A DNA stretch of 64,000 nucleotides from NCBI RefSeq assembly GCF_015209595.1, contig NZ_JADEYS010000023.1, forward strand, positions 1 through 64,000, given 5' to 3'. A model generated the notes under the pieces. The model was not told where the DNA came from, made no database searches, and worked only from the letters and a program-made list of their open reading frames with translations. Position 1 is the stretch's first letter, and every line of letters starts with the position of its first letter. This document shows positions 9,309 through 18,845 of the stretch, in pieces. A program made the translations under genes and the position numbers. This DNA comes from Pontibacterium sinense (GTDB lineage Bacteria; Pseudomonadota; Gammaproteobacteria; Pseudomonadales; Balneatricaceae).

Positions 9309-9686
9309 ATGAGTAAGATGCGTAACCGACAGACAGGTGCTTCTCTGCTCTCCATCATGATCGTCCTGATCATTGGCGGTGTTTTCTTTTCTGTGGGATT
9401 TAAGCTTTACCCCGCGTACTTTGATTACAAACTGGTTGATTCAGTGCTGACCGATGTGAGCACTGATCAGGATGAGCTCTCCAAACCGTTGATACGTCTG
9501 CGTCAGGATCTGGCGAAGAAATTTCGTATCAACCAGGTAAAACTGCCGCAAAAAGACTCAATCGTTGTTCGGCAGGAGAAGGGCATGATTTACTTCGATT
9601 TGGATTATGAAGTACGTGTGCCTATGTTCTACAACGTAGACGCTGTTGTCTCGTTTAATAAGCAATACGAAGCCGTAAAACCTTGA
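9309..9686 (+). CDS. DUF4845 family protein
   Basis: This 125-residue protein lies between lepB and rnc, the usual place of DUF4845 genes in Pseudomonas-like genomes; its function is unknown. An N-terminal hydrophobic segment ([20 protein letters not shown]) resembles a pilin-like leader or anchor and is followed by a small soluble domain. The ATG at 9309 is preceded by a near-perfect AAGGAGG, so I chose it over an upstream in-frame ATG inside lepB. Its stop overlaps the TTG start of rnc. Confidence 0.8.
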   Translation: MSKMRNRQTGASLLSIMIVLIIGGVFFSVGFKLYPAYFDYKLVDSVLTDVSTDQDELSKPLIRLRQDLAKKFRINQVKLPQKDSIVVRQEKGMIYFDLDYEVRVPMFYNVDAVVSFNKQYEAVKP

Positions 9687-10366
9687 TCAAACCAATAGCC
9701 GAATTAATGCGTAAACTGGGATACGATTTTAACGATCCGAGTTTGTGTGAGCTTGCTCTAACGCACCGCAGCTGCGGTAAGCGCAACAACGAGCGTCTGG
9801 AATTTCTGGGCGATTCTATCCTTAACTTTGTCATCGCTGAAGACCTGTATGAGCGTTTCCCGCAAGCACGAGAAGGCGAACTCAGTCGTCTGCGTGCCGG
9901 ACAGGTGAAAGGCGAAACGCTGGCTGAAATTGCCCGCGAGCTGGGGTTTGGCGATTATCTGCGTCTGGGCTCCGGTGAATTGAAAAGTGGCGGATTTCGC
10001 CGTGATTCAATCCTGGCCGACTCCGTAGAAGCTGTCATTGGTGCTATCTATCTCGACAGTGATATGGATACCGTGCGCGGATTCATCCTTGGCTGGTATA
10101 AGGCGCGTCTGGATCAGATTAACCTTAAAAAGAGTCAAAAAGACTCAAAAACCCGCCTGCAGGAATTTTTGCAGTCGCGTCGAATTGCGTTACCTCAGTA
10201 TGAATTGATTAAAGTCGAGGGCGAAGCCCACGATCAGACATTTTATATCCTCTGCCATGTGGAGATGCTGGAGCAGCCAACGAAAGGTATTGGCAGCAGC
10301 CGACGTCAGGCCGAGCAGGAAGCTGCACGGGCAGCCATTGAACTATTACAGGTGGAGAAGTCCTGA
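9683..10366 (+). CDS. rnc: Ribonuclease III
   Basis: This double-strand-specific endoribonuclease matures rRNA precursors and many mRNAs. The protein has 227 residues. The catalytic domain carries the signature [12 protein letters not shown] and the downstream [13 protein letters not shown] acidic site. The C-terminal double-stranded RNA-binding domain starts near residue 155 ([21 protein letters not shown]). The TTG start overlaps the previous stop and fits the E. coli N-terminus (MNPIVINRLQRKLGY); an in-frame ATG at 9707 is an alternative. Its stop overlaps the era start. Confidence 0.96.
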   Translation: MIKPIAELMRKLGYDFNDPSLCELALTHRSCGKRNNERLEFLGDSILNFVIAEDLYERFPQAREGELSRLRAGQVKGETLAEIARELGFGDYLRLGSGELKSGGFRRDSILADSVEAVIGAIYLDSDMDTVRGFILGWYKARLDQINLKKSQKDSKTRLQEFLQSRRIALPQYELIKVEGEAHDQTFYILCHVEMLEQPTKGIGSSRRQAEQEAARAAIELLQVEKS

Positions 10367-11307
10367 TGGGCGAAGATCTTTCCTATCTGCTTGAACCGCA
10401 GAATCCTGATCAGCGCTGTGGCTTTGTCGCCATCGTTGGTCGCCCGAACATGGGCAAATCAACATTGATGAACCACATTCTGGGGCAAAAGCTGAGTATT
10501 ACCTCTAAAAAACCACAGACAACCCGTCATCAGATCATGGGTATCAAAACCGAAGGCGATTTGCAGGTGGTGTACGTTGATACGCCCGGGCTGCACAAAG
10601 ACGAAGGTAAAAAGGCCCTGAACCGCTACATGAACAAAGCGGCTTCTGACGCATTGCGTCATGTGGATCTGGTGGTGTTCATGGTCGACCGTACTGCCTG
10701 GACTGAAGAGGATCAGTTGGTACTGGAGAAGGTCCAGAACGCCCGTTGTCCGGTTGTACTGGTGGTTAATAAGATCGACAGCCTGAAAGACAAGCAGGAG
10801 CTGTTACCGCATTTGCAGGAACTCTCGGCTAAGATGGATTTTGCAGAGATTATGCCGATGTCTGCTACTGACGGGCATAATGTGGAGCAGTTGGAAAAAG
10901 TGATCGCGTCGCATATGCCGAATAGCGTACATCACTTTCCAGAAGACCAGGTGACCGATAAAAGCTCACGTTTTATGGCAGCTGAGCTGGTGCGCGAGAA
11001 ATTGATGCGTAACCTGGGGGATGAAGTCCCTTACGGTACCACCGTCGAAATTGAAGAATTCAAATACGACGAGCAGAAAAAGCTCACCACCATCAGCGCC
11101 TTGATTCTGGTTGAGCGCGATGGCCAGAAACGTATTGTGATCGGTGAAAAAGGCAGTCGCCTGAAAACCATCGGTCGTGACGCGCGGCTGGATATGGAAC
11201 GTGCTTTCGAAAGCAAAATTATGCTCAATCTTTGGGTAAAAGTGCGTCGCGGCTGGGCCGACGATGACCGTGCCCTGCGCAGTCTCGGTTATAACGACGG
11301 AGACTGA
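10366..11307 (+). CDS. era: GTPase Era
   Basis: Era is an essential GTPase that binds the 3' end of 16S rRNA and helps assemble the 30S subunit. The protein has 313 residues with G1 [10 protein letters not shown]3 DTPG and G4 NKID, then a C-terminal KH RNA-binding domain (about residues 210-300, containing [18 protein letters not shown]). The ATG overlaps the rnc stop by one base, and the era stop overlaps the recO start in the same way, showing translational coupling. Confidence 0.97.
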   Translation: MGEDLSYLLEPQNPDQRCGFVAIVGRPNMGKSTLMNHILGQKLSITSKKPQTTRHQIMGIKTEGDLQVVYVDTPGLHKDEGKKALNRYMNKAASDALRHVDLVVFMVDRTAWTEEDQLVLEKVQNARCPVVLVVNKIDSLKDKQELLPHLQELSAKMDFAEIMPMSATDGHNVEQLEKVIASHMPNSVHHFPEDQVTDKSSRFMAAELVREKLMRNLGDEVPYGTTVEIEEFKYDEQKKLTTISALILVERDGQKRIVIGEKGSRLKTIGRDARLDMERAFESKIMLNLWVKVRRGWADDDRALRSLGYNDGD

Positions 11308-11999
11308 TGGAGTACCTTGTTGATGGTCAGGCCGCTTATGTACTGCATAGCCGGCCTTACCGGGATACCAGCCTGCTGGTCGACTTCTTTACCCTCGAAC
11401 ATGGCAAAGTCAGTGTCGTGGTCCGAGGCGCCAAACGCCCCAATTCCAAACTACGCCCCGTGATACAGCCCTTTCTGCCGTTGCAGGTAGGGTGGCGTGG
11501 TCGTCAGGATTTGAAGAATCTCACGCTGGCTGAACCGGTAGATGCTAACCCCTTTCTAACCGGCACCCCCCTGATGTGTGGCCTTTATCTCAATGAGTTG
11601 ATGACACGTTTGTTGCAGCCGTTAGATCCGCATCCACACCTCTATGTCTATTATCAATATGTGATTAATGAATTGCGCAGTGGGCAGGATATCGAAGGCG
11701 CGTTACGCACGTTTGAGCGTCGCCTGCTGATCGAACTGGGACACACCCCGGATTTGACCGGGCTTGATCCTGATGGAATCTATCTGTGCGAACCTGAACA
11801 GGGCCTGCAACGTATTGCACAACCGACAGATCGGAATAGAATGCGATGTTTCTATGGCCGTCATCTGCAGGCGATAGAGCAGGACAGTTATGATCAGCCG
11901 GTAGTACGGCAGGCGGCAAAGCGTTTGATGCGTTTGTTGATCGATCAGTTGTTGGGGGATAAGCCCTTACGCAGCCGTGAACTGTTCCAGAAGCGTTAA
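11307..11999 (+). CDS. recO: DNA repair protein RecO
   Basis: RecO loads RecA onto SSB-coated single-stranded DNA in the RecFOR pathway. The protein has 230 residues with an N-terminal OB fold ([35 protein letters not shown] is typical) and a helical C-terminal domain. The zinc-binding Cys cluster found in many Gram-positive RecO proteins is absent, as in E. coli. It sits between era and pdxJ, its normal place. Confidence 0.95.
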   Translation: MEYLVDGQAAYVLHSRPYRDTSLLVDFFTLEHGKVSVVVRGAKRPNSKLRPVIQPFLPLQVGWRGRQDLKNLTLAEPVDANPFLTGTPLMCGLYLNELMTRLLQPLDPHPHLYVYYQYVINELRSGQDIEGALRTFERRLLIELGHTPDLTGLDPDGIYLCEPEQGLQRIAQPTDRNRMRCFYGRHLQAIEQDSYDQPVVRQAAKRLMRLLIDQLLGDKPLRSRELFQKR

Positions 12000-12060
12000 C
12001 GCTGCCAACAGTCGGTGCGATGAAAAAAACACCGGTGAACATACATTGAAGGAGTACGCT

Positions 12061-12834
12061 GTGATTGAACCAAGCCGTCTGTTGCTGGGTGTAAATATTG
12101 ACCATGTAGCAACGCTGCGCCAGGCCCGTGGCACCCGTTACCCGGATCCGGTGCAGGCTGCCGCACTGGCAGAAGAGGCCGGTGCTGATGGTATTACCGT
12201 GCATTTGCGTGAAGATCGCCGCCATATTCAGGATCGTGACATCTATATGCTAGCGGAGACACTGCAGACCCGTATGAACTTTGAGATGGCGGTCACGGAT
12301 GAGATGATCAGCATCGCTGAAAAGGTCAAACCGGGGCACGCATGCCTGGTACCGGAAAAACGTGAAGAACTCACGACTGAAGGGGGCTTGGATGTTGCGG
12401 GTCAGGAAGCGCGTATTAAAGAGGCCTGTGATCGATTGTCCGCAGCGGGCGTAGAGGTTTCTCTGTTTATCGATCCTGAACCGGCACAGATCGATGCCAC
12501 CATTCGTTGTGGTGCGCCTGTTATCGAGCTGCACACGGGTGGTTATGCGGATGCTGAAAATGCGGCAGAACAAGCAGCAGAGCTGAAGCGTATCCGAGAA
12601 GCCTCACAGTATGCGTTCGAGAAAGGTTTGATCGTGAACGCAGGGCATGGTTTGCACTATCACAACGTAGAGCAGATCGCAGAGATCCCTGAGCTGAACG
12701 AATTGAACATCGGTCACGGCATTATTGCCCGTGCGGTGTTTGTGGGGCTGAAAGAAGCGATTGCTGAAATGCGTCGTCTGATGATGGAAACCCAAGCGCG
12801 TGTTCAGCCTCAGCGGGACGCTATCCGAAAATGA
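12061..12834 (+). CDS. pdxJ: Pyridoxine 5'-phosphate synthase
   Basis: PdxJ condenses 1-deoxyxylulose 5-phosphate with 3-amino-2-oxopropyl phosphate to make pyridoxine 5'-phosphate. From the GTG at 12061 the protein has 257 residues and begins with the family signature [46 protein letters not shown] and [10 protein letters not shown] supply active-site residues. An upstream in-frame ATG at 11977 lies inside recO. The GTG has AAGGAG 6 bases before it, which decides the start. The 3' end overlaps acpS by 4 bases. Confidence 0.95.
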   Translation: MIEPSRLLLGVNIDHVATLRQARGTRYPDPVQAAALAEEAGADGITVHLREDRRHIQDRDIYMLAETLQTRMNFEMAVTDEMISIAEKVKPGHACLVPEKREELTTEGGLDVAGQEARIKEACDRLSAAGVEVSLFIDPEPAQIDATIRCGAPVIELHTGGYADAENAAEQAAELKRIREASQYAFEKGLIVNAGHGLHYHNVEQIAEIPELNELNIGHGIIARAVFVGLKEAIAEMRRLMMETQARVQPQRDAIRK

Positions 12835-13208
12835 TTTTCGGTATTGGCACGGATATTTTACAGATCAGCCGGATCAGAGCTTCTCTGGAACGTACGCCGA
12901 GATTGCCTGAGCGTATCTTGACCCCGGCTGAGCTGGAAAAATTCCGTGTCAGTAAACATCCCGATATCTTTCTGGCCAAACGTTTTGCCGCCAAAGAAGC
13001 GGCGGTTAAAGCGCTGGGTACAGGAATCGGTCGCGGTATTAGCTGGCAGCATTTTGAAATCTCCCACGATGAGTTGGGAAGACCTGTTATGAATCTGTCG
13101 GGGAATGCCAAAGACCGGGCTGATCAGCATGGCTTGGGGCGGTTCCATCTATCGTACAGCGATGAGCAGGAGTACGTTGTGGCTTTTGTCATCGCTGAGC
13201 ACTGCTGA
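12831..13208 (+). CDS. acpS: Holo-[acyl-carrier-protein] synthase
   Basis: AcpS transfers 4'-phosphopantetheine from coenzyme A to acyl carrier protein. The 125-residue protein has the two family motifs: [13 protein letters not shown] with the Mg-binding Asp at the N-terminus, and [17 protein letters not shown] with the catalytic Glu. It overlaps pdxJ (ATGA) and is the last gene of the lepA operon. No clear terminator is visible in the 173 bases that follow. Confidence 0.95.
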   Translation: MIFGIGTDILQISRIRASLERTPRLPERILTPAELEKFRVSKHPDIFLAKRFAAKEAAVKALGTGIGRGISWQHFEISHDELGRPVMNLSGNAKDRADQHGLGRFHLSYSDEQEYVVAFVIAEHC

Positions 13209-13381
13209 TGATATCGGTGCCTGATATTCTGATTGAGTCCACCTGTCATTTGTCCCGCCTTATTTGACCAGCCGCAGCTAAGTGCTGATTCGTCTCATTC
13301 CTCTTTTGCCCTCAACTAAACTGGAAGTAGTAAGAGTAAGTGGTTACTTGCTCGACTACAGCCACTGTCAGGGGGTAAATA

Positions 13382-13798
13382 ATGAAAACAATATTGTTGC
13401 CGGTGGATTTCTCCTCCAGTACCCACTTGCTGTATGAGAAAACGCTGGAGTTGGCTCAAGCTTTCCATAGTCAGGTTTATCTGATCCATGTTGTGTTACC
13501 GAATGAGGACTGTGATAACGCCTCCGCTAAAGAGGCGGGAAGCGAGTTTGCGGATGAATCTGTTGCCATCAATCAGTTAGCGAACCAGTTGCGCGATCAA
13601 GACGTTGATACGCATGCGTTGTTGCTTGAAGGTGTCGCCTCACAGCGTATTCTGGATGAAGCTCGTCGTCTGGATGCAGACATTATTGTCATGGGGAGTC
13701 ATGGGCATGGTGCTATTTTAGGTGTGCTTATGGGGGATGTTAGTCAGAGTGTGTTAAAGGAAGCAACGTGTCCTGTATTGATTGTCCCTACGCGCTGA
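13382..13798 (+). CDS. Universal stress protein, UspA family
   Basis: This single-domain UspA fold protein has 138 residues, with MKTILLPVDFSSST at the start and GSHGHGAILGVLMGDVSQSV near the C-terminus. In ATP-binding family members this loop reads G-2x-G-9x-G-(S/T). Here the spacing is kept (G105, G108, G118) but residue 119 is Asp instead of Ser or Thr, so nucleotide binding is uncertain. The gene stands alone, with CAGGGGG before the ATG. Its specific role is unknown. Confidence 0.88.
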   Translation: MKTILLPVDFSSSTHLLYEKTLELAQAFHSQVYLIHVVLPNEDCDNASAKEAGSEFADESVAINQLANQLRDQDVDTHALLLEGVASQRILDEARRLDADIIVMGSHGHGAILGVLMGDVSQSVLKEATCPVLIVPTR

Positions 13799-13814
13799 TT
13801 GACTGTAAGCATTG

Positions 13815-13859
13815 AGTTGCCCTATTTGCAGTAAATGCTGAGCGTCTGATAGGGCAACT
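13815..13859. repeat. 11-bp inverted repeat between the usp gene and cysM
   Basis: AGTTGCCCTAT (13815-13825) is perfectly mirrored by ATAGGGCAACT (13849-13859), with a 23-base loop. No T run follows, so it is not a standard terminator. It lies 17 bases after the stop of the stress-protein gene and may be a transcript-end hairpin or an operator. Confidence 0.45.
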
Positions 13860-13996
13860 GGCTCCTTCCCTTGCAGGCATTTGGCCTTCTTGAGCTTTGC
13901 GTTCGTCGAAGGTATTATTCCGACTGATATTGTAAGGTATATAAATTCGTTTTTTTATTTCTTTTGGTTACTACCTTGTAACCCTCGGGTGATTCT

Positions 13997-14896
13997 ATGA
14001 GCGTTCATTTTCCGACCATTGAAGATTACGTCGGTCAGACTCCATTGGTGCGTTTACAGCGTATCGGGCAAGGACGGGGTAACACCATTCTTTGTAAGCT
14101 GGAAGGCAATAACCCGGCAGGTTCGGTAAAAGATCGTCCCGCACTGAGTATGATTCAGTTGGCGGAAGAGCGTGGCATGATCAAGCCCGGTGATATTTTG
14201 ATCGAAGCTACGTCGGGTAATACCGGTATCGCACTGGCGATGGCAGCGGCCATCAAGGGTTACAAGATGATCCTGATCATGCCAGACAACAGCAGTGCTG
14301 AACGTAAAGCGTCGATGACGGCATACGGTGCTGAGCTGATTACGGTGACCAAGGAAGAGGGCATGGAAGGCGCGCGAGACCTGGCGCACAAGATGCAAAG
14401 CGAAGGTAAAGGGATTGTGTTGGATCAGTTCGCCAATCTGGATAATCCTGAAGCCCATTACCGTGGTACAGGACCTGAAATCTGGCAGCAGACAGCCGGT
14501 TCTATCACCCATTTCGTGAGTTCTATGGGGACGACCGGCACTATTATGGGGACCTCGCGTTACCTGAAAGAACAAAATAGTGCGGTAGAGATAGTGGGTC
14601 TGCAGCCCTGTGAAGGTGCGCAAATTCCTGGCATTCGTCGCTGGCCGGAAGAGTACCTGCCGAAGATTTTTGATGCCTCCCGGGTTGATCAGGTGATCGA
14701 TATTGATCAGCAGTCAGCGGAAGATACCATGCGTGCATTGGCTCAGAAGGAAGGTATCTTCTGTGGCGTATCCTCAGGTGGCGCGGTCGCTGGCGCGCTA
14801 CGCCTGGCTGAACAGGTCGAAAATGCGGTGATTGTCTGCATTATCTGTGATCGCGGAGATCGCTACCTTTCTACCGGTGTCTTCAATGGCGAGTAA
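13997..14896 (+). CDS. cysM: Cysteine synthase B
   Basis: This PLP-dependent O-acetylserine sulfhydrylase makes cysteine from O-acetylserine and sulfide; CysM enzymes also take thiosulfate. The protein has 299 residues. The PLP Lys is K45 in NPAGSVKDRP, the phosphate loop is TSGNTGIALA, and the CysM-type PDNSSAERKASMTAYGAEL and C-terminal CGVSSGG are present. A small hairpin (GGTTAC/GTAACC, 13966-13983) lies just before the weak ribosome binding site. In Pseudomonas cysM is followed by rlmD then relA; here rlmD is absent from that slot. Confidence 0.95.
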   Translation: MSVHFPTIEDYVGQTPLVRLQRIGQGRGNTILCKLEGNNPAGSVKDRPALSMIQLAEERGMIKPGDILIEATSGNTGIALAMAAAIKGYKMILIMPDNSSAERKASMTAYGAELITVTKEEGMEGARDLAHKMQSEGKGIVLDQFANLDNPEAHYRGTGPEIWQQTAGSITHFVSSMGTTGTIMGTSRYLKEQNSAVEIVGLQPCEGAQIPGIRRWPEEYLPKIFDASRVDQVIDIDQQSAEDTMRALAQKEGIFCGVSSGGAVAGALRLAEQVENAVIVCIICDRGDRYLSTGVFNGE

Positions 14897-14912
14897 GTCG
14901 TAAAAGACCGAT

Positions 14913-14940
14913 AAAAAGGGAGCCCTGGGCTCCCTTTTTT
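14913..14940 (+). terminator. Terminator after cysM
   Basis: AAAAAGGGAGCCC and GGGCTCCCTTTTTT form a strong GC stem with a very short loop and a T tail. It isolates cysM from relA. Confidence 0.88.
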
Positions 14941-15021
14941 GTGCATCAAAATCAAGGATAAGCGCAATGAGCATGGAACTTGCTCGCGATTGTCTGTCTT
15001 AAAGTCTAGAATGTGCGCCCG

Positions 15022-15036
15022 ACCCCTTAAAGGGGT
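15022..15036. repeat. Palindrome in the relA leader
   Basis: ACCCCTT and AAGGGGT flank a single A about 120 bases upstream of relA. A TAGAAT hexamer at 15007-15012 lies just before it and could be a -10 box, but the -35 is not clear. The palindrome could be an operator or an early-transcript hairpin. Confidence 0.35.
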
Positions 15037-15155
15037 GTGGGTGCTTGCCGTTATAAGGTGTCAACGGAGCGTATTAGGTACCCGCTCTGATAAATAAGAA
15101 TAAAAACACCGTTGCTTCGCGGCAGAGTCGTACAAGAAAGGAGTGGCAATTTGCC

Positions 15156-17417
15156 ATGGTAAAGGTTCGAGAAGATCACCCCATTCGTAAGGATGGAACT
15201 GTGGATCTGGACCTGTGGCTCGAGCGATTAGCCGAGCAGGTCGAGATTGACGATATAGAAGAGATACGCCGTGCTTGTGAGTTAGCAAAGCAGGCGTTTG
15301 AACGTGCGGGAACAGAAGAGGATGTCTGGTCCGAGAACTCCTCTGGCAGTTACCTGACCGGTCTGGAGATGGCTCAAATTCTGGCGGAGTTACAACAGGA
15401 TCAGCCGACCATTGTCGCAGCAATTCTGTATCGCTCCGTGCGTGAACGTAAACTCCAGTTGGAGAGTGTACGTAAACAATTTGGCAAGGAGATCGCCACT
15501 CTGGTGGACGGAGTTCGCCAGATGGCTGCTATCGGCAGTCGTAAGAGTCCACGGGCCGAAGACAATGTTCTGGGTGGCGCCACCCACATGGACAACCTGC
15601 GCAAGATGCTGGTAGCCATGATTGACGATGTCCGTGTTGCCCTGATCAAAATAGCCGAGCGCACCTGCGCTATTCGTGCTGTCAAAGATGGTTCCCGTAA
15701 AAAGCGTTATCTGGTTGCGCGGGAAGTCTTCGATATCTACGCACCGTTGGCCCATCGTTTGGGTATCGGTCATATCAAATGGGAACTGGAAGATCTGTCT
15801 TTCCGTTACCTCAAGCCAAACGACTACAAAAACATCGCTAAACTGTTGGATGAGAAACGCCTTGACCGACAGGAATTTATCGACGAAGTCGTTAATCTGC
15901 TCGACCGCCGTTTGGGTGAAAACCGTATTGATGGCGACGTGAATGGCCGTGCTAAGCATATCTACAGTATCTGGCGCAAAATGCAGCGCAAGAACATCGA
16001 TTTTAGCCAGGTTTACGATGTGCGTGCCGTTCGCATTCTGGTGCCGGAGATAAAAGACTGTTACGCCGTGCTGGGTATTGTGCATGGCCAGTGGAAGAAC
16101 ATTCCACACGAGTTTGATGACTACATTGCATCGCCCAAACCTAACGGCTATCGCTCGTTGCATACCGCTGTTTTCGGGCCGGAAGGCAAAGTGCTTGAGA
16201 TCCAGATCCGTACCCATGAGATGCATGAGGAAGCGGAGCTGGGTGTTTGCGCGCACCATCTTTATAAAGGGACGGACACAAAAACCAGCAGTGATGCCTA
16301 TGAGGATAAAATCGCCTGGTTGCGTCAGGTACTCGAATGGCATGAAGATCTGGGTGAAAGCGAAGCCTTTGGCGATATGCTGCGCGCAGATATTGTGCAG
16401 GACCGTATCTACATCTTCACACCGGATGGCCATGTAATCGATATGCAGCAGGGAGCGACCCCTGTCGATTTTGCCTATCGCGTTCATACTGAGATCGGCC
16501 ACCGTTGCCGTGGTGCGAAGATCAACGGACGTATTGTTCCACTTAACCGACGCCTGCGTACCGGCGATCAGGTTGAGATTATGACCATCAACGAAGAACG
16601 TCCGCGTCGTGACTGGCTGAACCCTAACCTGGGTTACGTGACCTCATCGCGTGCGCGCGCGAAAGTCGCACACTGGTTTAAGCAGCAGGATAAAGAGAAA
16701 AACGCGGCGGCGGGTCAGAAGATTATCAATCGCGAGATGAAACGTCTGGCGTTGGATCAGGAAGATATCAGCTTTGAGGTTATGGCCACTGACCTGAACT
16801 TCAAAGCGCCTGAAGACCTGTTTGCAGCACTGGGTGCCGGTGATGTTCGTTTGTCTCAGATCATCAATGGCGCTCAACGTCAGGTTGATCATGCACATCC
16901 GGATGAACAGCTGGATCTGGCGTTGCCATCCGAAGAACGCAGCCCCGCAGGGCTTGGCGATATTCGCATTCTGGGTGTCGGTAATTTGCTTACTACTATG
17001 GCAAGCTGCTGTAAGCCTGTACCGGGTGACCCTATTGCGGGCTACATTACCGTAGGACGCGGCGTCTCTGTTCACCGGGATGACTGTCCAAACCTGATGC
17101 AGTTGCGTGAAACGGATGGCCCACGTGTGATTGAAGTGGACTGGGGACGTGAGGGTGAAGCGACCTATCCGGTGGATGTTTACATCGAAGCCTATGACCG
17201 TTCTGGTTTGTTGCGTGATGTGATGATTCTGCTGGCGGAGGACAATATTAACGTCACCGCCGCCAATACGGTCACCGATAAACACAACAATACCGCATGT
17301 CTGACAATTACGGTTGAGATAGCGGGACTGGAGTTGTTGGGGCGTATTATGGATAAGATCAACCAAGTACCAAACGTGATCGACGTACACCGCCAGCGCA
17401 GTGGATTTAACCTCTGA
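15156..17417 (+). CDS. relA: GTP pyrophosphokinase RelA
   Basis: RelA makes (p)ppGpp from ATP and GTP/GDP on stalled ribosomes during amino acid starvation. The protein has 753 residues (E. coli 744). The N-terminal pseudo-hydrolase domain lacks the His-Asp pair of SpoT: the site reads AAILYRSVRE, so no hydrolase activity is expected. The synthetase domain carries the RelA-type EFDDYIASPKPNGYRSLHT. TGS (GHVIDMQQGATPVDFAYRVHTEIGH), a Cys-rich zinc-finger segment (ASCCKPVPGD) and a C-terminal ACT domain follow. AAAGGAG lies about 12 bases before the ATG. mazG overlaps the stop. Confidence 0.96.
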   Translation: MVKVREDHPIRKDGTVDLDLWLERLAEQVEIDDIEEIRRACELAKQAFERAGTEEDVWSENSSGSYLTGLEMAQILAELQQDQPTIVAAILYRSVRERKLQLESVRKQFGKEIATLVDGVRQMAAIGSRKSPRAEDNVLGGATHMDNLRKMLVAMIDDVRVALIKIAERTCAIRAVKDGSRKKRYLVAREVFDIYAPLAHRLGIGHIKWELEDLSFRYLKPNDYKNIAKLLDEKRLDRQEFIDEVVNLLDRRLGENRIDGDVNGRAKHIYSIWRKMQRKNIDFSQVYDVRAVRILVPEIKDCYAVLGIVHGQWKNIPHEFDDYIASPKPNGYRSLHTAVFGPEGKVLEIQIRTHEMHEEAELGVCAHHLYKGTDTKTSSDAYEDKIAWLRQVLEWHEDLGESEAFGDMLRADIVQDRIYIFTPDGHVIDMQQGATPVDFAYRVHTEIGHRCRGAKINGRIVPLNRRLRTGDQVEIMTINEERPRRDWLNPNLGYVTSSRARAKVAHWFKQQDKEKNAAAGQKIINREMKRLALDQEDISFEVMATDLNFKAPEDLFAALGAGDVRLSQIINGAQRQVDHAHPDEQLDLALPSEERSPAGLGDIRILGVGNLLTTMASCCKPVPGDPIAGYITVGRGVSVHRDDCPNLMQLRETDGPRVIEVDWGREGEATYPVDVYIEAYDRSGLLRDVMILLAEDNINVTAANTVTDKHNNTACLTITVEIAGLELLGRIMDKINQVPNVIDVHRQRSGFNL

Positions 17418-18238
17418 TGGCGGATTACAGCGTTGATGATCTGATCTATCTGATGCAGCGTTTGCGCGATCCTGAGTCAGGCTGCCCCTGGGACCTGAAG
17501 CAGGATTTCGCCAGCATCGTGCCGCATACGCTGGAAGAGGCGTATGAGGTGGCGGATACCATCGAACGTCAGGACTGGACGCATCTGAAAGATGAGCTGG
17601 GGGATCTGCTGTTTCAGGTGATCTTCTACGCGCAATTAGGCGATGAGATTGAAGATCAGGCTCAGCAATTCGACTTCAACGCGATTGTTAGCAACCTGAT
17701 CGAGAAACTGGTACGACGTCATCCACATGTGTTCCCGGCAGGTACACTGCGTTCAGAGCGTAGCGGTGACAGCATTGATGAGGTGCAGATTAAGGCGAAC
17801 TGGGAAGCGATCAAGCAGCAGGAGCGTGATCGAAAAGCGCGCTCCGGTGTGCTGGACGATGTACCACGAGCATTACCAGCGTTGAGTCGGGCGAACAAGC
17901 TGCAAAAGCGTGCCAGTCAGGTGGGATTTGATTGGGATGATCCTGAACTGGTGCTGGATAAGATCGCTGAGGAGATCGACGAGCTGCGCGAAGCCATTCG
18001 TGATGGTCGTCAGGCGGAAATTCAGGATGAGATGGGTGATATCTTGTTTGCTCAGGTCAACCTGGCCCGTCACCTGAGTGTGAATCCTGAAGTCGCACTG
18101 CGTGGCACTAACCAGAAGTTTGAACGTCGTTTTGGACATGTGGAAAAATGTGTTCAGGAATCGGGACGTGACTGGGATATGTTCAGCCTTGATGAGCTGG
18201 ATGCATTCTGGGATGAAGCTAAAGCAAAAGGTCTTTGA
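17417..18238 (+). CDS. mazG: Nucleoside triphosphate pyrophosphohydrolase MazG
   Basis: MazG hydrolyses NTPs and dNTPs to monophosphates, and in E. coli affects ppGpp levels. The 273-residue protein has two MazG repeats with the metal-binding E-x-x-E patterns: HTLEEAYEVADTIE and KDELGDLLFQVIFYA in the first, and EEIDELREAI and DEMGDILFAQVNLARH in the second. The ATG overlaps the relA stop by one base, so the two alarmone-related genes are coupled, as in E. coli and Pseudomonas. Confidence 0.95.
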   Translation: MADYSVDDLIYLMQRLRDPESGCPWDLKQDFASIVPHTLEEAYEVADTIERQDWTHLKDELGDLLFQVIFYAQLGDEIEDQAQQFDFNAIVSNLIEKLVRRHPHVFPAGTLRSERSGDSIDEVQIKANWEAIKQQERDRKARSGVLDDVPRALPALSRANKLQKRASQVGFDWDDPELVLDKIAEEIDELREAIRDGRQAEIQDEMGDILFAQVNLARHLSVNPEVALRGTNQKFERRFGHVEKCVQESGRDWDMFSLDELDAFWDEAKAKGL

Positions 18239-18249
18239 GGAGCGTATCT

Positions 18250-18627
18250 GTGGGTGGAATGCATTGGTTTATCCTGATTGTTGTTTTACTCGCAGGTCTC
18301 GCTTTCTACAACTGGCAGAACAGCCAGAATCAGTTGTCACTGCTGAAAAAGCAGGGTTTTACTCTGGCCGAGGACTTGAAAGGTCAACCCAATCTGCTGG
18401 TGGATATTCAGGCCCGCGAACTGGCTGTGGTCACGCCTAAAGGTTTTCAGCGCTATCACTTTGACCGGGTTCAAAGTGTCGAGCTGCGTTTTGAAAACGG
18501 CGTACAGCAGCCTGAAAACTACCACCTCTATATTCTTTTAGATGGCGCTTCGCCACTAGAAATTCACTACGAAAACGAATGGCTGGCGCAAGATCAGCTC
18601 AATCGTTTACACGCCATACTGCCATAA
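18250..18627 (+). CDS. Small membrane-anchored protein of unknown function
   Basis: I do not recognise this 125-residue protein. It has one N-terminal membrane helix (WFILIVVLLAGLAFYNW, about residues 6-22) and a soluble C-terminal domain with several beta-like stretches (VTPKGFQRYHFDRVQSVELRFEN, HLYILLDGASPLEIHYEN). The GTG at 18250 has GAGGAG 7 bases upstream, overlapping the mazG stop, so it is read from the mazG transcript. An ATG at 18259 is an alternative start. No function is proposed. Confidence 0.7.
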   Translation: MGGMHWFILIVVLLAGLAFYNWQNSQNQLSLLKKQGFTLAEDLKGQPNLLVDIQARELAVVTPKGFQRYHFDRVQSVELRFENGVQQPENYHLYILLDGASPLEIHYENEWLAQDQLNRLHAILP

Positions 18628-18713
18628 CACTTTTTGTTGTGGGTTTGCCACGTTATGTGGTCAGGCTCATCCTTTGGCTCTATTCTGAAATCTCTTTGGC
18701 TTTTGATAATTAG

Positions 18714-18759
18714 ATCAAAGGGTGTATGTTGGTTTTATATCAAAGCGTTACTATCAAAG
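18714..18759. repeat. Three ATCAAAG direct repeats upstream of ppc
   Basis: ATCAAAG occurs at 18714-18720, 18739-18745 and 18753-18759, within 130 bases of the ppc start. A reverse-facing CTTTTGAT lies just upstream near 18700-18707. The arrangement could be an operator array for ppc. The motif is short and the region is AT-rich, so chance is possible. Confidence 0.35.
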
Positions 18760-18845
18760 TGATCCACTGTTGCAGAGCTTAGCCCGCGCAGTTTTTGGGG
18801 TTATCTGCAACAGGCATATTTAAGGAATGTTTGCGGAGGTACGCG

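Noticed and set aside
15390-16502. Long open frame antisense to relA (370 codons)
   Set aside because: It lies fully within the well-conserved relA gene and its product has no recognisable domain; it is a shadow of relA codon bias.
15156-17417. Possibility that this gene is spoT or a bifunctional Rel
   Set aside because: The hydrolase His-Asp pair is absent and the synthetase has the RelA-type EFDD; neighbours mazG and cysM also fit relA.
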